35,950 nt of DNA from Entamoeba invadens IP1 (GCF_000330505.1 NW_004191601.1:84623-120572); one strand, 5' to 3'; numbered from the stretch's first letter, positions 10,101-20,532 are shown. The notes: generated by a model not told the origin, from the letters alone. A program made the numbers and translations.

Positions 10101-11606
10101 ATGCTTTCTACTATATGTTCTTCGTTGGTAATTAAATCAGACAACATTACCTACCAACCCAAAGACTTGCTTGGTCGCACAAAATTCAGTTCAGTATATA
10201 AAGCGTTTTTAAACAGTCAACAAGTCGCTTTAAAAATCTATTCTTCTGAGTTATCTCGTGATGAAGTCAACATTTGTATAACAGAGATTTCTTTTATTCG
10301 AAGTGTCCACCATCCCAATGTTCTCTCTGTTATTGGTGTCTGTGACATCAATAACAGTTTTGGTATTGTTTCTGAGTTATGTGGTTGTAACTTAGACAAT
10401 TTCATATATGGTGTTGACCTTTCTCTAGAGATGCAAAATATTGACTGGAGTCTCACAGGAAAAGCGAACATCTTCCTTCAACTCTGCAAAGGGATCCAAT
10501 GGGTCCACAACAACTTTAACGCCTCGCACAACAATTTAAAGCCGAAAAATGTTTTAGTGACGCCTTCTGGTGTTGTTAAAATTTGTGACTTCATTTCTGA
10601 TGAAAAAATTTCAAAAAAACTCTCAGAAGATAGTAATGAGACTTTATTGTACTGTGCCCCCGAATTATTAGAACTCAATTCGAAGTCCCGAGGCAAGGAA
10701 GTCGATATCTATGCACTTGGTGTGATCTTTTGGGAGATGTTATATGAGATGAAACCTTTCAATGAGTTTTATAATGAAGAGGAAATGTCGAGAAAAACTT
10801 TTAAATCAATGGTGACTAAAAACATAGCTTATTTGACACTTCCAAACACTTTTATAGAAAGGAAACGCAATGTCGAAAAGGTAAAAGAAAAGTATGGAAA
10901 GTACTTACAACAGATTCCTATTGAAGCAGAAGCCATAGTTGAGGCTGCGACCAGTAAGGCTTCAAGAAGATGTGACATCAATTCCCTCATAGAAATGACG
11001 AATGACTTTATTGTACAACTCCAAATGAAAGTCAAAAGCGCTTTTGTGTTTTGGAAGAACAATTTCTCAATAAAAGGAAAAGAAGTTGAACAGGTTATCA
11101 CTTCAGAAATGCTGGTGGCAGCTTTACAGAAGACTTTTGATATTCCAAAAATCGACAAGTCACTAGTGGAAATGAATTTGGGGGAGTCGGGACAAGTCAC
11201 TTTAAATCGCTTTGTCTTCTTAATGTCCGTCTTCGGGAAATTTTACAAGAAAAAAGAAGTTTTGATGAGAATGTATGACGCTATGCAAGCGCAGTGGTTC
11301 TATCCAAATTACACAAGAGACGAAGCGTATTCAAAAATAGAGGGGCTGGTCGATGGAACGTTTTTAATACGACTTTCTAAGTCAGACCCAGTGTATCCAA
11401 TTACTTTAACTAAAAGATTTAATGGAAAAACTACAAACATTAGAATTGAATGTAAACAAGAAGGAAGTGATGAAATTAAGTACACTCTCAAAACTAAACA
11501 AAAGACTATTGAAAAGAATTCGCTGGTTGCTCTTGTGGACCAATTAAATTTTGACGGCTCAGTAACAACACCATGCCCAAAGGAAAAAATCGATACAATT
11601 TATTGA
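10101..11606 (+). CDS. Protein kinase-like protein with C-terminal SH2 domain, predicted pseudokinase
   Basis: An intact 501-residue frame. Residues about 20-305 form a tyrosine-kinase-like fold: a degenerate glycine loop (GRTKFSSVY), the ATP-binding lysine in VALKIY (K45), and APELL and VDIYALGVIFWEM of the C-lobe. The catalytic loop reads HNNLKPKN (143-150), so the HRD arginine and catalytic aspartate are both N, and the DFG motif reads DFI (163-165). Loss of the catalytic aspartate predicts little or no phosphotransfer. Residues about 310-398 form a helical linker with an EF-hand-like segment, followed at 399-495 by an SH2 domain with the phosphotyrosine-binding arginine in GTFLIRLS (R424). 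Kinase-then-SH2 order is known from Dictyostelium SHK kinases. It is probably a phosphotyrosine-reading scaffold in the cytoplasm; this role is inference. A TATA-like AGTTTAAAG lies about 60 bp upstream. Confidence 0.85.
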   Translation: MLSTICSSLVIKSDNITYQPKDLLGRTKFSSVYKAFLNSQQVALKIYSSELSRDEVNICITEISFIRSVHHPNVLSVIGVCDINNSFGIVSELCGCNLDNFIYGVDLSLEMQNIDWSLTGKANIFLQLCKGIQWVHNNFNASHNNLKPKNVLVTPSGVVKICDFISDEKISKKLSEDSNETLLYCAPELLELNSKSRGKEVDIYALGVIFWEMLYEMKPFNEFYNEEEMSRKTFKSMVTKNIAYLTLPNTFIERKRNVEKVKEKYGKYLQQIPIEAEAIVEAATSKASRRCDINSLIEMTNDFIVQLQMKVKSAFVFWKNNFSIKGKEVEQVITSEMLVAALQKTFDIPKIDKSLVEMNLGESGQVTLNRFVFLMSVFGKFYKKKEVLMRMYDAMQAQWFYPNYTRDEAYSKIEGLVDGTFLIRLSKSDPVYPITLTKRFNGKTTNIRIECKQEGSDEIKYTLKTKQKTIEKNSLVALVDQLNFDGSVTTPCPKEKIDTIY

Positions 11607-12325
11607 GGCGCTTTTTTTTATTTATTAACACTGAAAATTATAAATTTTATATTGTTTTTATTAAAATAAATAATAATAATTATTATTATTAATTATAATA
11701 ATATTTTTATTATAATAAATACTATATTTTTAATATATTTATTAATAATATTAACTAATATAATAATAATTATTTCTTAATTTGTTATAGTAGTTTAATG
11801 TAGTTTTTTTTATATTAGTGATCTTTAAAGTAGCAATTTAAATATTTAGTAAAAATACTATTTAAATTATAATTTTTTATATTAAAAGAATTAAAAAAAT
11901 AAACCATTCAAATTTAATATTATTATAATAATAAAACTAAACAAAAAAAATATATCTTCTAAAATCATTTTCAAGAATATAAATTTACAATTATAATAAC
12001 ATTTATTATAACAAATAATTAATATTAATACATTTTTGAAACTATCTTGAATAGCGTATAATTAATTATAATTATTAATTATAATATAAATAAAAAAGTG
12101 GGCGACTTTTAAAAAGACTAAAAAAGTCATTCACTTATTCGGAATAATGGAAATCACCCAACAGTTGTTGCAATATTATATCATTTAATAAATTTGATAT
12201 TTTATTAATATTTGACTGTTGAATATCATTGTATCACATGAAAAAAAAAACATAAACTTCACTCGTGAATATATAAAAAATAAAAAAATTTGTTAAAAAT
12301 ACCAAAAGAACTTTTTAACACAAAA
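11607..12325. other. Intergenic, extremely AT-rich
   Basis: About 0.7 kb of almost pure A and T with many TAATAATAATT runs. No gene was seen. A short patch with more G and C at about 12098-12165 contains two near-complementary GACTTTT/AAAAGTC pieces and may be part of the promoter of the following gene. Confidence 0.6.
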
Positions 12326-13726
12326 ATGGTGAAATTAGAAAAGGTATATTTGATGAACGTCATTCTATTTTTAGATTCGTTAAAAACGTTCCAAAAATTT
12401 GTTTTAATATCTAAAGATTGTGTTACGGCTTTCACTATGCTCCGCAAAAACCCCAATTACTCATTAGAGACACTTTCAACTGAATTAAAATATTTTACTT
12501 ACACTAAACATGAGACTCTTTGTTCGACATATTTAATAGGACTTCCTTATTTCCAGATAGCAAGTGTTTTAGATATAACAGTTACTGTCTCTGAATATTT
12601 TACATTAGTGAAACAACAAGAAATAGTATTGAAAATACGTAAGTTGACTTTAATACAAGACATTTCAATACTTCCTCTCATGCCAAATAAAAAGAACATA
12701 TTTGACATCACACTATTCCCTAATATTCAACACATCACTTTTAATATATTACCATACGTTAACACTTACAACGATGATACAAATGTCATCAATTTTTATA
12801 ATTTTAGACAACTGGAGACAAGTAAAGTCCTTACAATTCACTTTTATTGTTATTCCCCGTCTCGTTTTGAGTTTGACCAAAGTGCTGCTAACACCGGAGA
12901 CGTCGCGCTGAGACTTTTAAACTTAAATTCTGAATTATTTGTGAAATGCAAAAACACCACTTTTTACTTTGTGACGGACACACCAGTAAACATCCGTAAG
13001 CTCCCAAATGATGCGGAGAATATTATTATAGCGTCAAGTGTGTTTACCGACATCCCCGGAGTCATCAATTTATACGACTGTGTGAAACGACCAACTCATA
13101 TGGCACAAATCGAACAGAACTTTTTAAAGTACTATTTGATGGAACTTATTATTAAAAAAATCAATTTTCCAAGTTTTGCAAATTTTGAGAAAATCACAAC
13201 GCTCACAGCTCTCACATTTTTTAAAGCAGATAAAGACGTGAAATTAATTCTGCCAGAAACACTGAGAAGACTCGAAGTGTCTATTGTCAGAAAATACTCA
13301 ATAGAAGCAAATTTGAAGAACGTCACTTTTTTGAAAGTCAATGGAATTCTTAAAAGTGAGTTGGGAGATGGATTGGAAATGCTTTCTACAACAAATAAAG
13401 TCGATTGGATGAAGTGCACGAAATTAAGAGAAATTAATTTGGAAAATGTCGAATGCAATGGAGAAATTGTGTTGCCAGAAAGTACCACTAAACTTAGTAT
13501 TGACGAACAACAAAATAAAGTTGTGGATGTCAGAAATTCTAAATTAAAAGTGTTGGAATTGAAACAAACAAAATTTGAAAGGGTTTTTGCACCAAAGTCG
13601 TTAATAAAAATTTATACCGACTTTGAAATTGAAGAAGTGTGCGGATTTCATGGAGAACTCGTTGTGAAATATAAAAATAATACTACATGTAATACATATA
13701 CGAAAAATTGGTGTAAAATTGCATGA
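12326..13726 (+). CDS. Leucine-rich, F-box-like Entamoeba protein
   Basis: The frame is open from 12290, but the ATG at 12326 (reading MVKLEKVYLMNV) is preferred because the preceding codons look like leader sequence; this gives 466 residues. The N-terminus LEKVYLMNVILFLDSLKTFQ and FVLISKDCVTAFTML resembles the F-box-like start shared by a large Entamoeba family of leucine-rich repeat proteins. The rest consists of irregular repeats with spaced hydrophobics, for example LPETLRRLEVS, LREINLENVECNGEIVLPE and SKLKVLELKQTKFERVFAP, consistent with diverged leucine-rich repeats. No signal peptide or membrane segment was seen. An adaptor role in protein interaction or ubiquitin ligase assembly is possible but not shown. 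It stands alone between intergenic stretches. Confidence 0.7.
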   Translation: MVKLEKVYLMNVILFLDSLKTFQKFVLISKDCVTAFTMLRKNPNYSLETLSTELKYFTYTKHETLCSTYLIGLPYFQIASVLDITVTVSEYFTLVKQQEIVLKIRKLTLIQDISILPLMPNKKNIFDITLFPNIQHITFNILPYVNTYNDDTNVINFYNFRQLETSKVLTIHFYCYSPSRFEFDQSAANTGDVALRLLNLNSELFVKCKNTTFYFVTDTPVNIRKLPNDAENIIIASSVFTDIPGVINLYDCVKRPTHMAQIEQNFLKYYLMELIIKKINFPSFANFEKITTLTALTFFKADKDVKLILPETLRRLEVSIVRKYSIEANLKNVTFLKVNGILKSELGDGLEMLSTTNKVDWMKCTKLREINLENVECNGEIVLPESTTKLSIDEQQNKVVDVRNSKLKVLELKQTKFERVFAPKSLIKIYTDFEIEEVCGFHGELVVKYKNNTTCNTYTKNWCKIA

Positions 13727-14024
13727 ATTTATATTGAAAGATTATTTGTTTTGATTAGAATGTACAAATAACAATTTTTATTAAAAAATTTAAATAACTT
13801 TGAACTGATTTCAACCAATTTAACAGGTAAACAATATGAATTCAATTATGACTTACCTTACAAATAAATTCTTTTGAAATTAAAAATCCCGGGTTTGCAT
13901 AGCTGAGGAGAATTATTTTCCAAAACCCTTTTTCTTGTCTACAAAGATTTCAACCAATTTAACATATAAAATTTATAAGAAATTTTTTTATTTAAAAAAA
14001 TTTATATTTTGGTGATAAAAAGTA
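13727..14024. other. Intergenic, no supported gene
   Basis: About 300 bp. A 19-bp string GATTTCAACCAATTTAACA occurs twice, at about 13808 and 13946. Nothing else was recognised. Confidence 0.5.
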
Positions 14025-15014
14025 CAGTCAAAAACGTCTATTTGTCGTAAATCCAACAGAAAAATGTCTCTATTTGTATTAAATTAGCAAATTTTGTAGA
14101 AATATCTTATTATCAATGGAATTAATTTTTTATTAAAAAACAATTTTTAATTCAACAAAATTTAAAGATTAATAGCAGGGCTGCAAACCGGATTCAACTG
14201 GTGGCTAGCCCGTGTTATTTTTTAAATATTTTCAGCCAGAATTTGTGTTTGGAACTATTATTATTAATTCGTTGAATAAATTAATTAGGATTTGTCAGCC
14301 AGTAGTGATAAAAAAATGGCTAGCCACAAAATCGTCCAAACTATACACATTCTAAAATGATGGTAAAAAAGAAAACCATTCAAATAATGAGGAATAGAAA
14401 GTATAGTTTCTTGTAGTTTTGAAAAGCCATAACAAATCTCCATGTTTTTTTAATAGTTTTAAAACATAGTAAATTAAATTAATGGTGATAGTTTGTTGTT
14501 TGTGTCAAACAAAAAATACATAAGTAAATTATAGTAATAAATGATTATTTATTCAGAAAAGAAACACACAGAAAACAAAAAGACAGAAAACAATTTGTTA
14601 TACCATTAAATATTTATGTTTTTAAAAATGTTTATTTCTGTAAAATTGTAATGCATCACAATTATCTTTATTTTGAATAATTTTTATAACATAAATATGA
14701 ACATTTAATTGTTTGATATGTTGTGTTTCTATTATATAACAATAATTTATTTTTTTACAAAATAATAATCATTAAGAAGCATTCGAAGTGTTTTTAATTT
14801 AATATTCAACAAAACGATGTACTATTGATAAAAGCAAGTGGATTGTTATTTGACATGTACTCAAAATACATATTTAAATAATTTATCTGGATATAACATG
14901 TTTTGAATTTTAAATAAAAAATTTAAATATTTAAAATATTCACCATTAACAATTTGTTTTGAATTATACCCATATAATATATTATTATAACAATATACAC
15001 CCCAATTCAATGAC

Positions 15015-15114
15015 NNNNNNNNNNNNNNNNNNNNNNNNNNNNNNNNNNNNNNNNNNNNNNNNNNNNNNNNNNNNNNNNNNNNNNNNNNNNNNNNNNNNNN
15101 NNNNNNNNNNNNNN
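15015..15114. other. Assembly gap (100 N)
   Basis: Exactly 100 undetermined bases. This is a conventional placeholder, so the true distance and order across it are not certain. It weakens any claim about structures that span it. Confidence 0.99.
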
Positions 15115-15745
15115 TGTCAATTTAAATTTTTTTAAATTTTCATATAATAAAACTACAAACTGTTTAATAAATTAATTAATGTTTAGATTTTAAGTCACTT
15201 ATTTAATATTTTGGTTACAATAATGCTAATTTTTAAATTAATATGTGTATTAAAACTCTGTCTATGTTTTATTTAATACATTGATTCGTGTTTAATTGAT
15301 ACAAGAAAACAAAGATTACTTTAAAATTAAACAAGTTAAAGTATATATTATGTTTTAACACAAAATGTAATGACAACATTTTAATTTTACTTCATTCCGA
15401 AAACATTTTTCTTATTAATTATTATGCCATTTAACAAACACGTGTTCTCGAAAACGTTTTTGTTTTATTTTTCTTTGGTTTTTGGTTAAAATATCAAAAT
15501 TATAATTATTTGTTTTTTTCTGGTAATAATTTATTTTTTAAATACTTTTGGTTTTATTATTTAAAATAACCGTATAAAGTTCAGTTTTGAGCATTTTATT
15601 TGAAAACATTCCCAAAACAGCATATTTTTTTGAAATTTTTCCTTAAACACTTAAATAGCCTAAAGCTAAAAAAAACATGTTTTTTTTTCAATAAATTATT
15701 ACCAAATTTGATTTTTGCCTTTGTTTTCAAAATAAAATTATTATA

Positions 15746-16135
15746 CAGTGCTCATTGGTTTCAAATCGATAATATTTTTTAATAAATCGATTATGTTTTT
15801 ATATATATCGACAGTATTTTTTATGGTTTATATTGTATTTAATGAATTATATTACTTTTAATGAAATAGACCATGTTTTTTTATAAATTATATGGCATTT
15901 TTCTAATTTATACAACATTTTTAATAAAATCAATAGTTTTTTCTAAAATATAGAGTATTTTTGATAACTTATATAACTTTTGTTTGAAAATATTTTGCTT
16001 TTTTACAAATTATAGGATATTCCCGAATATTAGGAATAAAAATACACATAATAAGTAAGTTATTATTTGTTAAAAATACTTAATATGTTACTATATTTAT
16101 ACTATTATATAACTGCGTTTTAATCTATTCTTATT
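15746..16135 (+). repeat. Left 390-bp terminal inverted repeat of DD32E copy 1
   Basis: Exact complement of 17691-18080 by visual comparison. From about 15762 to 16030 it can be divided into roughly 13 degenerate units of about 19-22 bp with the layout A-rich start, ATCGA/TTATA core, then (G)TATTTTTTAT, for example the units beginning AAATCGATTATG, ATATCGACAGTA and AAATATAGAGTA. Confidence 0.85.
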
Positions 16136-16327
16136 GTTTATTTTAATACAAATTTTTACAATTATGATACATAATAAAAATAATTAATTTATAATATAAC
16201 GTTATCAATAATTATGGCTATTATTTTATTATAAAATATATAATTATATATATTATATATAATATATATCATTATAATAGACTAATAAATGAACTATATT
16301 AACCATACACTGTTTAAAGACATTTGA

Positions 16328-17617
16328 TTAAATATTTTCTTGGTTGTACACTCGAGGCCACACAATTTCCCTAACATTTTCAAAACAACTTTGGCACTCT
16401 TCTGGTTTGATAGTTAAAAAACCATCTCTGATTTTTTCTAAAAAAAATTTTCGATTCCAATTCAAGTTCTCACATTTTTTTCAACCCTACTTTTACAAAT
16501 CCCAAATATATTTTCAATTGGGTTTAGTGCTGGTGAGTACGCAGCATTTAACACGACAGTGTGGTTTGTATTATCGAGCATTCTTCTCATAATGTTGTGA
16601 ATATCACAATTATCCACCCCAAAACGCATTGTCTCTGTTTTATATCATACTCATGAATTAGGTAAGTAGTCTTCGAAAGAATTCAACGTGTTTGTTCCAC
16701 AAACCACATTGCAATAAGAGAGTCCGTCACAATCAACTGCGCATATGGAGGTGAGGCGAAAACCACCTTTTGATTTGGTGATGAAGGCTTCCTTGCCTCT
16801 AACTGACCAACCATATGCAGGAGTTGATGCTACAGTCCAACTGGTTTCATCTATACAAACCCAACTTGCTCCACCTGTTATATAACCCCTTAGAGAGTTT
16901 ACTGCTGCAACCCTTTTTTCTTTATTATCTGGCGTGTTTCTTGTTTGCCCTCTTGTCTTTGTTCTTTTGAAAGAAAAATGGGGAATTCTCTCTCTTTAAT
17001 TGTTGCTGTTTTACCACTCATTAAATTTCCAATTGATGATATCGAAGGTGCATAAAGATCAATGTCCTCTTTAGTAACAGCAACCTTGGATATTTTTGGA
17101 ATATCCAAAAATATTTCATCAACATCTTCTTCTTTATGTAATTTTTCTTTTTGTGCTATCATTTTTCTAATTGAAGTTATTTTTGTTGTTGTGTCTTCTT
17201 CAATAGCTTTTTCTACCAATTTTTGAAAAAGTAAAGTACGGCTTTGTCTTCTATAATGATTTTTGGATTTATTGATATCCCTTTTCTTAACATTGAAAGA
17301 TACTTTTCAATGTTTATTTTTTTAATCCCAATTATTTTGCATATTGTGAAGTATTCATGTTATCACCATTTTACTCAATAGTTCAACCAAACAATCTCTT
17401 TGATCAATTGTAACACGAGAATAATGTCGTGTAATTGTTTTCTTCTTTTTTGAATCCAATTTTCGGGGCCGACCCGTGATCTTTTTTAAAGAGGTGGGAT
17501 ATCTTGATGGGGCAACAACACAAATTGTACAGGTTGCCCTTGCATGAATAATTGCGGATTTTCATGATAGTCTTTTCTTGCTCCTGGATCTCTTCTGTCG
17601 ATATAATCCAATTGCAT
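16328..17617 (-). pseudogene. DD32E transposase, broken (copy 1)
   Basis: Start ATG at 17617 (MQLDYIDRRDPGARKDY), collinear with MSRLDYVDTRDP of the better copy at 33768-35101. The catalytic blocks are recognisable in different frames: CIDETSW, then VDNCDIHN, then SPALNPIENIFG, followed by RVEKN and a C-terminus FENVRE..WPRVYNQENI ending at TAA 16328-16330. Several frameshifts and stops interrupt it: a stop after IPPL near the N-terminus, a disrupted YLPNS segment before the second aspartate, and a shift after RVEKNVRT. D, D and E are all present although no protein can be made. It can serve as a reference for where the other copy loses its frame. Confidence 0.85.
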
Positions 17618-17690
17618 GATATCATTTTTTGCCCGTTATTTAAATATACATTATTATATTAATAAATATCCTCATTGTGAAGAGGTTCTA

Positions 17691-18080
17691 AATAAGAATA
17701 GATTAAAACGCAGTTATATAATAGTATAAATATAGTAACATATTAAGTATTTTTAACAAATAATAACTTACTTATTATGTGTATTTTTATTCCTAATATT
17801 CGGGAATATCCTATAATTTGTAAAAAAGCAAAATATTTTCAAACAAAAGTTATATAAGTTATCAAAAATACTCTATATTTTAGAAAAAACTATTGATTTT
17901 ATTAAAAATGTTGTATAAATTAGAAAAATGCCATATAATTTATAAAAAAACATGGTCTATTTCATTAAAAGTAATATAATTCATTAAATACAATATAAAC
18001 CATAAAAAATACTGTCGATATATATAAAAACATAATCGATTTATTAAAAAATATTATCGATTTGAAACCAATGAGCACTG
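17691..18080 (-). repeat. Right 390-bp terminal inverted repeat of DD32E copy 1
   Basis: Mirror of 15746-16135, begins AATAAGAATAGATTAAAACG at the inner edge and ends CCAATGAGCACTG at the outer edge, followed by the TA duplication. It carries the same phased units in reverse. Confidence 0.85.
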
Positions 18081-18577
18081 TATAATAATTTATATAAAAA
18101 TAATTTTTCAAGTAAAGACATAATAAAATAATAATTTTATAATCATGATAACATAAACTAATATTATAGAAATTTTTGAATTTTGCAAAACAGACAAAAT
18201 GATGTTTGGAGAATAAAAACTTTTGTAAACAATTGTTTTATAATATTAATTAAATAACTAAATAAAAAACTAAACACTCTTTTTGTTTTTGTATCTATTT
18301 ATCTTATTATATATTATAACAATTTTAATAGATTATTTTTTGTTTTTTATTTAGATTTATTTTTAATGACATGAACTAAATTATCTATAAAAATACATTA
18401 TTGAATTTATAAAGCAATTTGCTGTTCATTTCGTCAACACCAACGTAAACCAAATTGAATTGTGTTTGTTATGATTTGTTTTCATATTATTAATATACGT
18501 CTTATTTATGCAACAAAATTTGTTATTGTATATTTGATATATTATTATTTAATAAAACAAATTTGGGGTCTGAGATA

Positions 18578-18700
18578 CAGTAAAATTTCATAAAAGTGGC
18601 ACTTCGGAAGAGCGGGTTCTTTCAAGAGTAAGACACTTTAGACTGAAACAAAAATCGAGTTCTCTATAGAGTGGTAATTAAGGTTTGATTGTCTAAAATG
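18578..18700 (+). repeat. Solo pogo/Tigger-like terminus
   Basis: Preceded by TA (18576-18577), the sequence CAGTAAAATTTCATAAAAGTG continues with GGCACTTCGG and a repeated GTTCT..AGAGTGG pattern. This is the style of pogo-class inverted repeats (CAGTAAAAC.TC.ATAA.GTGG.C). No matching second end and no transposase were found, so it is a solo or truncated end. Confidence 0.4.
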
Positions 18701-18763
18701 ACCGTTCTTGAGAAAGCAAAAAATACCATACCTTCCCGTTTTTGAGAGGTTTGACTTTAATTT

Positions 18764-18972
18764 GAAAAATGTGTTGCTATTTTTAACCTCAAAAACAAAT
18801 CTTAGGTAATTGAGTCCTCGTTTTTATTATTTTTGACTAAGTTTTGTGTCATTTTTCGGTTTTTCGGCCAAGAAGGGGTTTTTGGTCTTTTTTAACAACT
18901 TTTTTCAAGAAGGCATTTTTTGATATTGTTATTATTCTTAAAAAAATTGGTTTTCGGCCAGTTAAGTGTTAA
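18764..18972 (-). repeat. Dispersed repeat, copy B (inverted copy of 3193-3402)
   Basis: Complementary to 3193-3402 along about 209 bp with scattered differences. Further right (about 19020-19050) a second stretch, GCCATTTTTTCTTTTTC with GATGAATT, resembles the complement of about 2440-2475, which lies on the other side of the hAT relic. Copy B therefore looks like an internally deleted, non-autonomous derivative of that element; its outer end may be the CAGGGCTGCAAA motif at 19080. Confidence 0.65.
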
Positions 18973-19259
18973 TTCAAGCAAAAAATATTCTTTTGTGAAT
19001 AAAATTATTTTATCCAAAAAGATGAATTGCCATTTTTTCTTTTTCAAAAAACGATTATTTAACTGATTTTTGCAGCCCTGGAATCAAAAACAAAATATTT
19101 AATTGTCCTACATCAAAATGATTGGCCACTTGTGCAACAAATAAGCAAACTCCACAATAATAATAACAACAAATAGACGCCTTTGACTGTATTAATTTTA
19201 CTCAAATTATTATTAATTATATTTAAAAAACGTTTTGAATAAAATAACACCATTTTTAA

Positions 19260-19271
19260 GGACGTTCCAGT
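19260..19271 (+). repeat. Left terminal inverted repeat of the Harbinger-like element
   Basis: GGACGTTCCAGT, preceded by TAA. The complement occurs at 22154-22165, followed by TAA. Similarity decays after 12 bp. Confidence 0.8.
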
Positions 19272-19406
19272 AGTAAGGATCAAACCGCTCATTCTTTTTT
19301 AAACCACTAGTTTATATAAAATAACTGGTCTTATAAAAATAGAATCCATTTTGAATAACATTTCAAATACCAAAAACATTGTAAAATACAAAAATGTAAA
19401 AAAATA

Positions 19407-20532
19407 TCAATTAACTCTTAAAATTGTTTCTTCGTAGCAATTAAACAACAAATCGAGAACATCTTCAACCTTTGAATATTCAACAAATTCGAACTCTTTG
19501 CCACCAATGTTTAGCCGATTAATGATCAACCACACAAAATAAATAACATATCTACCACAGTTAGTGGAACTTGTTTGCTGTGTTGTATTTATTTCATTGT
19601 ATGAGTTCTCACAATAACATTGATGTCTTTCCATAAAGTGACCAATTGCAATAAAATACGAAGTTACTTCGTTTAAATAATGTTTTGTATATTCTTTGTT
19701 TGAATCAAGTAAATAAATTTCTCTCACTTCTCCACTTTTCTTAATAACAAATAATATCCAATGTCCGACATCTTTAACACTTTGACTGTTGATACAAATT
19801 GGGAAAAAACATAAGTTTTTAGTTTTATATCTATCAAACTCCTTCTCTTGTTTTCAAATATCATTTCCCCTTGACAACAACCACTGTCAAAAATATAGAA
19901 GAAATCATTTTCAGTCATAATTTGAATAGTTTCCATCATGTCATTCAACATTGAAGATGTTAAAACTGAAGTAAACAATTTAGTCCTGATAACATTTTAT
20001 ATGTATTATCTTCAACTTGAGCACTGTTAAATTCATCATCAGATGTAATTTTTGTTGTAAAACGTTCGGGATCCGCATCGTTAATAACAATAACATCACC
20101 TTCCCCAACACAACAATCGGGAAGAGTTTCAATAATCATCGATTTCTCATAACAGCCTTCTTTCACTCCGACACTTGTTTCGAGACTTGTTTTTTGAAAT
20201 TCCATATTTTTTCTGTTTACAAGTGAATTGACATAATTCATAAACAATATTGCACTTTCCATTTCATTCTTTGATTTTCTCACTAAATAATCAAGATCGT
20301 CAGTGTTAAATGCTGTCATATTCATTTCCAACAATCGACTATTCATTTTTTCGTATATTTCTTTAACGTTGCCAACTAATTCAAATGTCTGTGGCGAAGT
20401 TTGTTTGGTTGTGATCGCTTCTTTATTTGAATCTACAAACAATTGTGTTGTTTTATAATAAAAACACTCTCTAATGTCACTGTTTTCAAAATCACATGCA
20501 TCATATAGTTTTTGTTGTTCAGATTCAAACAA
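19407..20532 (-). pseudogene. Ulp1/SENP-like cysteine protease (C48-type) of the transposon, frameshifted
   Basis: Starts at ATG 20532 (MFESEQQKLYDACDF), 60 bp after the transposase stop. The N-terminal 180 residues are acidic and unrecognised. The protease part follows: MLNDMMETIQ, then KTYVF and, in a third frame, INSQSVKDVGHWILFVI and REIYLLDSN, and finally TSSTNCGRYVIYF. This gives the Ulp1 order: His in GHW, Asp in the LDS segment, Gln upstream and Cys in NCGRYV. Two single-base deficits break the frame, one around 19970-19985 and one in a T-run of TATGTTTTTTCCC (minus strand) near 19803. Ulp1 proteases remove SUMO or process precursors; related genes occur in Mavericks/Polintons, some Mutator-like elements and Ginger elements. 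The residue pattern makes the family call strong; the role in transposition is inference. Confidence 0.75.

Larger units (their letters stand above)
15746..18080 (-). mobile_element. DD32E Tc1/mariner-related transposon with 390-bp inverted repeats (copy 1)
   Basis: A 2335-bp element flanked by TA on both sides (15744-15745, 18081-18082). Its ends begin CAGTGCTCATTGG. The left repeat 15746-16135 and right repeat 17691-18080 are both 390 bp and look identical by eye. Between them lies one broken transposase gene on the minus strand. It is related in protein and layout to the element at 33252-35683, but the inverted-repeat sequences of the two differ, so they are separate families. Confidence 0.92.
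14025..19189. mobile_element. Possible 5.2-kb composite element bounded by inverted ends, with nested insertions
   Basis: The left end CAGTCAAAAACGTCTATTTG (14025-14044) is matched in inverted orientation by the right end at about 19169-19189 (complement starts CAGTCAAAGGCGTCTATTTG). Both are flanked by TA (14023-14024, 19190-19191). The two ends may delimit one element into which the DD32E transposon at 15746-18080 later inserted, or they may be two independent MITE ends of one family. A second inverted pair lies just inside: CAGGGCTGCAAA at 14176 and its complement ending at 19080, which looks like a hAT-type terminus. No gene of the outer element survives apart from the nested one. Confidence 0.3.
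18083..19259. other. Transposon debris without genes
   Basis: AT-rich DNA holding several transposon fragments listed separately: a pogo-like end at 18578, the hAT-related dispersed repeat copy B, a hAT-type terminus at 19069-19080 and a MITE-type end at 19169-19189. No coding frame is supported. Confidence 0.6.

Noticed and set aside
15746..18080. A foldback or retrotransposon origin because of the very long repeats
   Set aside because: TA duplications, CAG tips and a DDE transposase with D, D and E blocks place it with the Tc1/mariner-type cut-and-paste elements.
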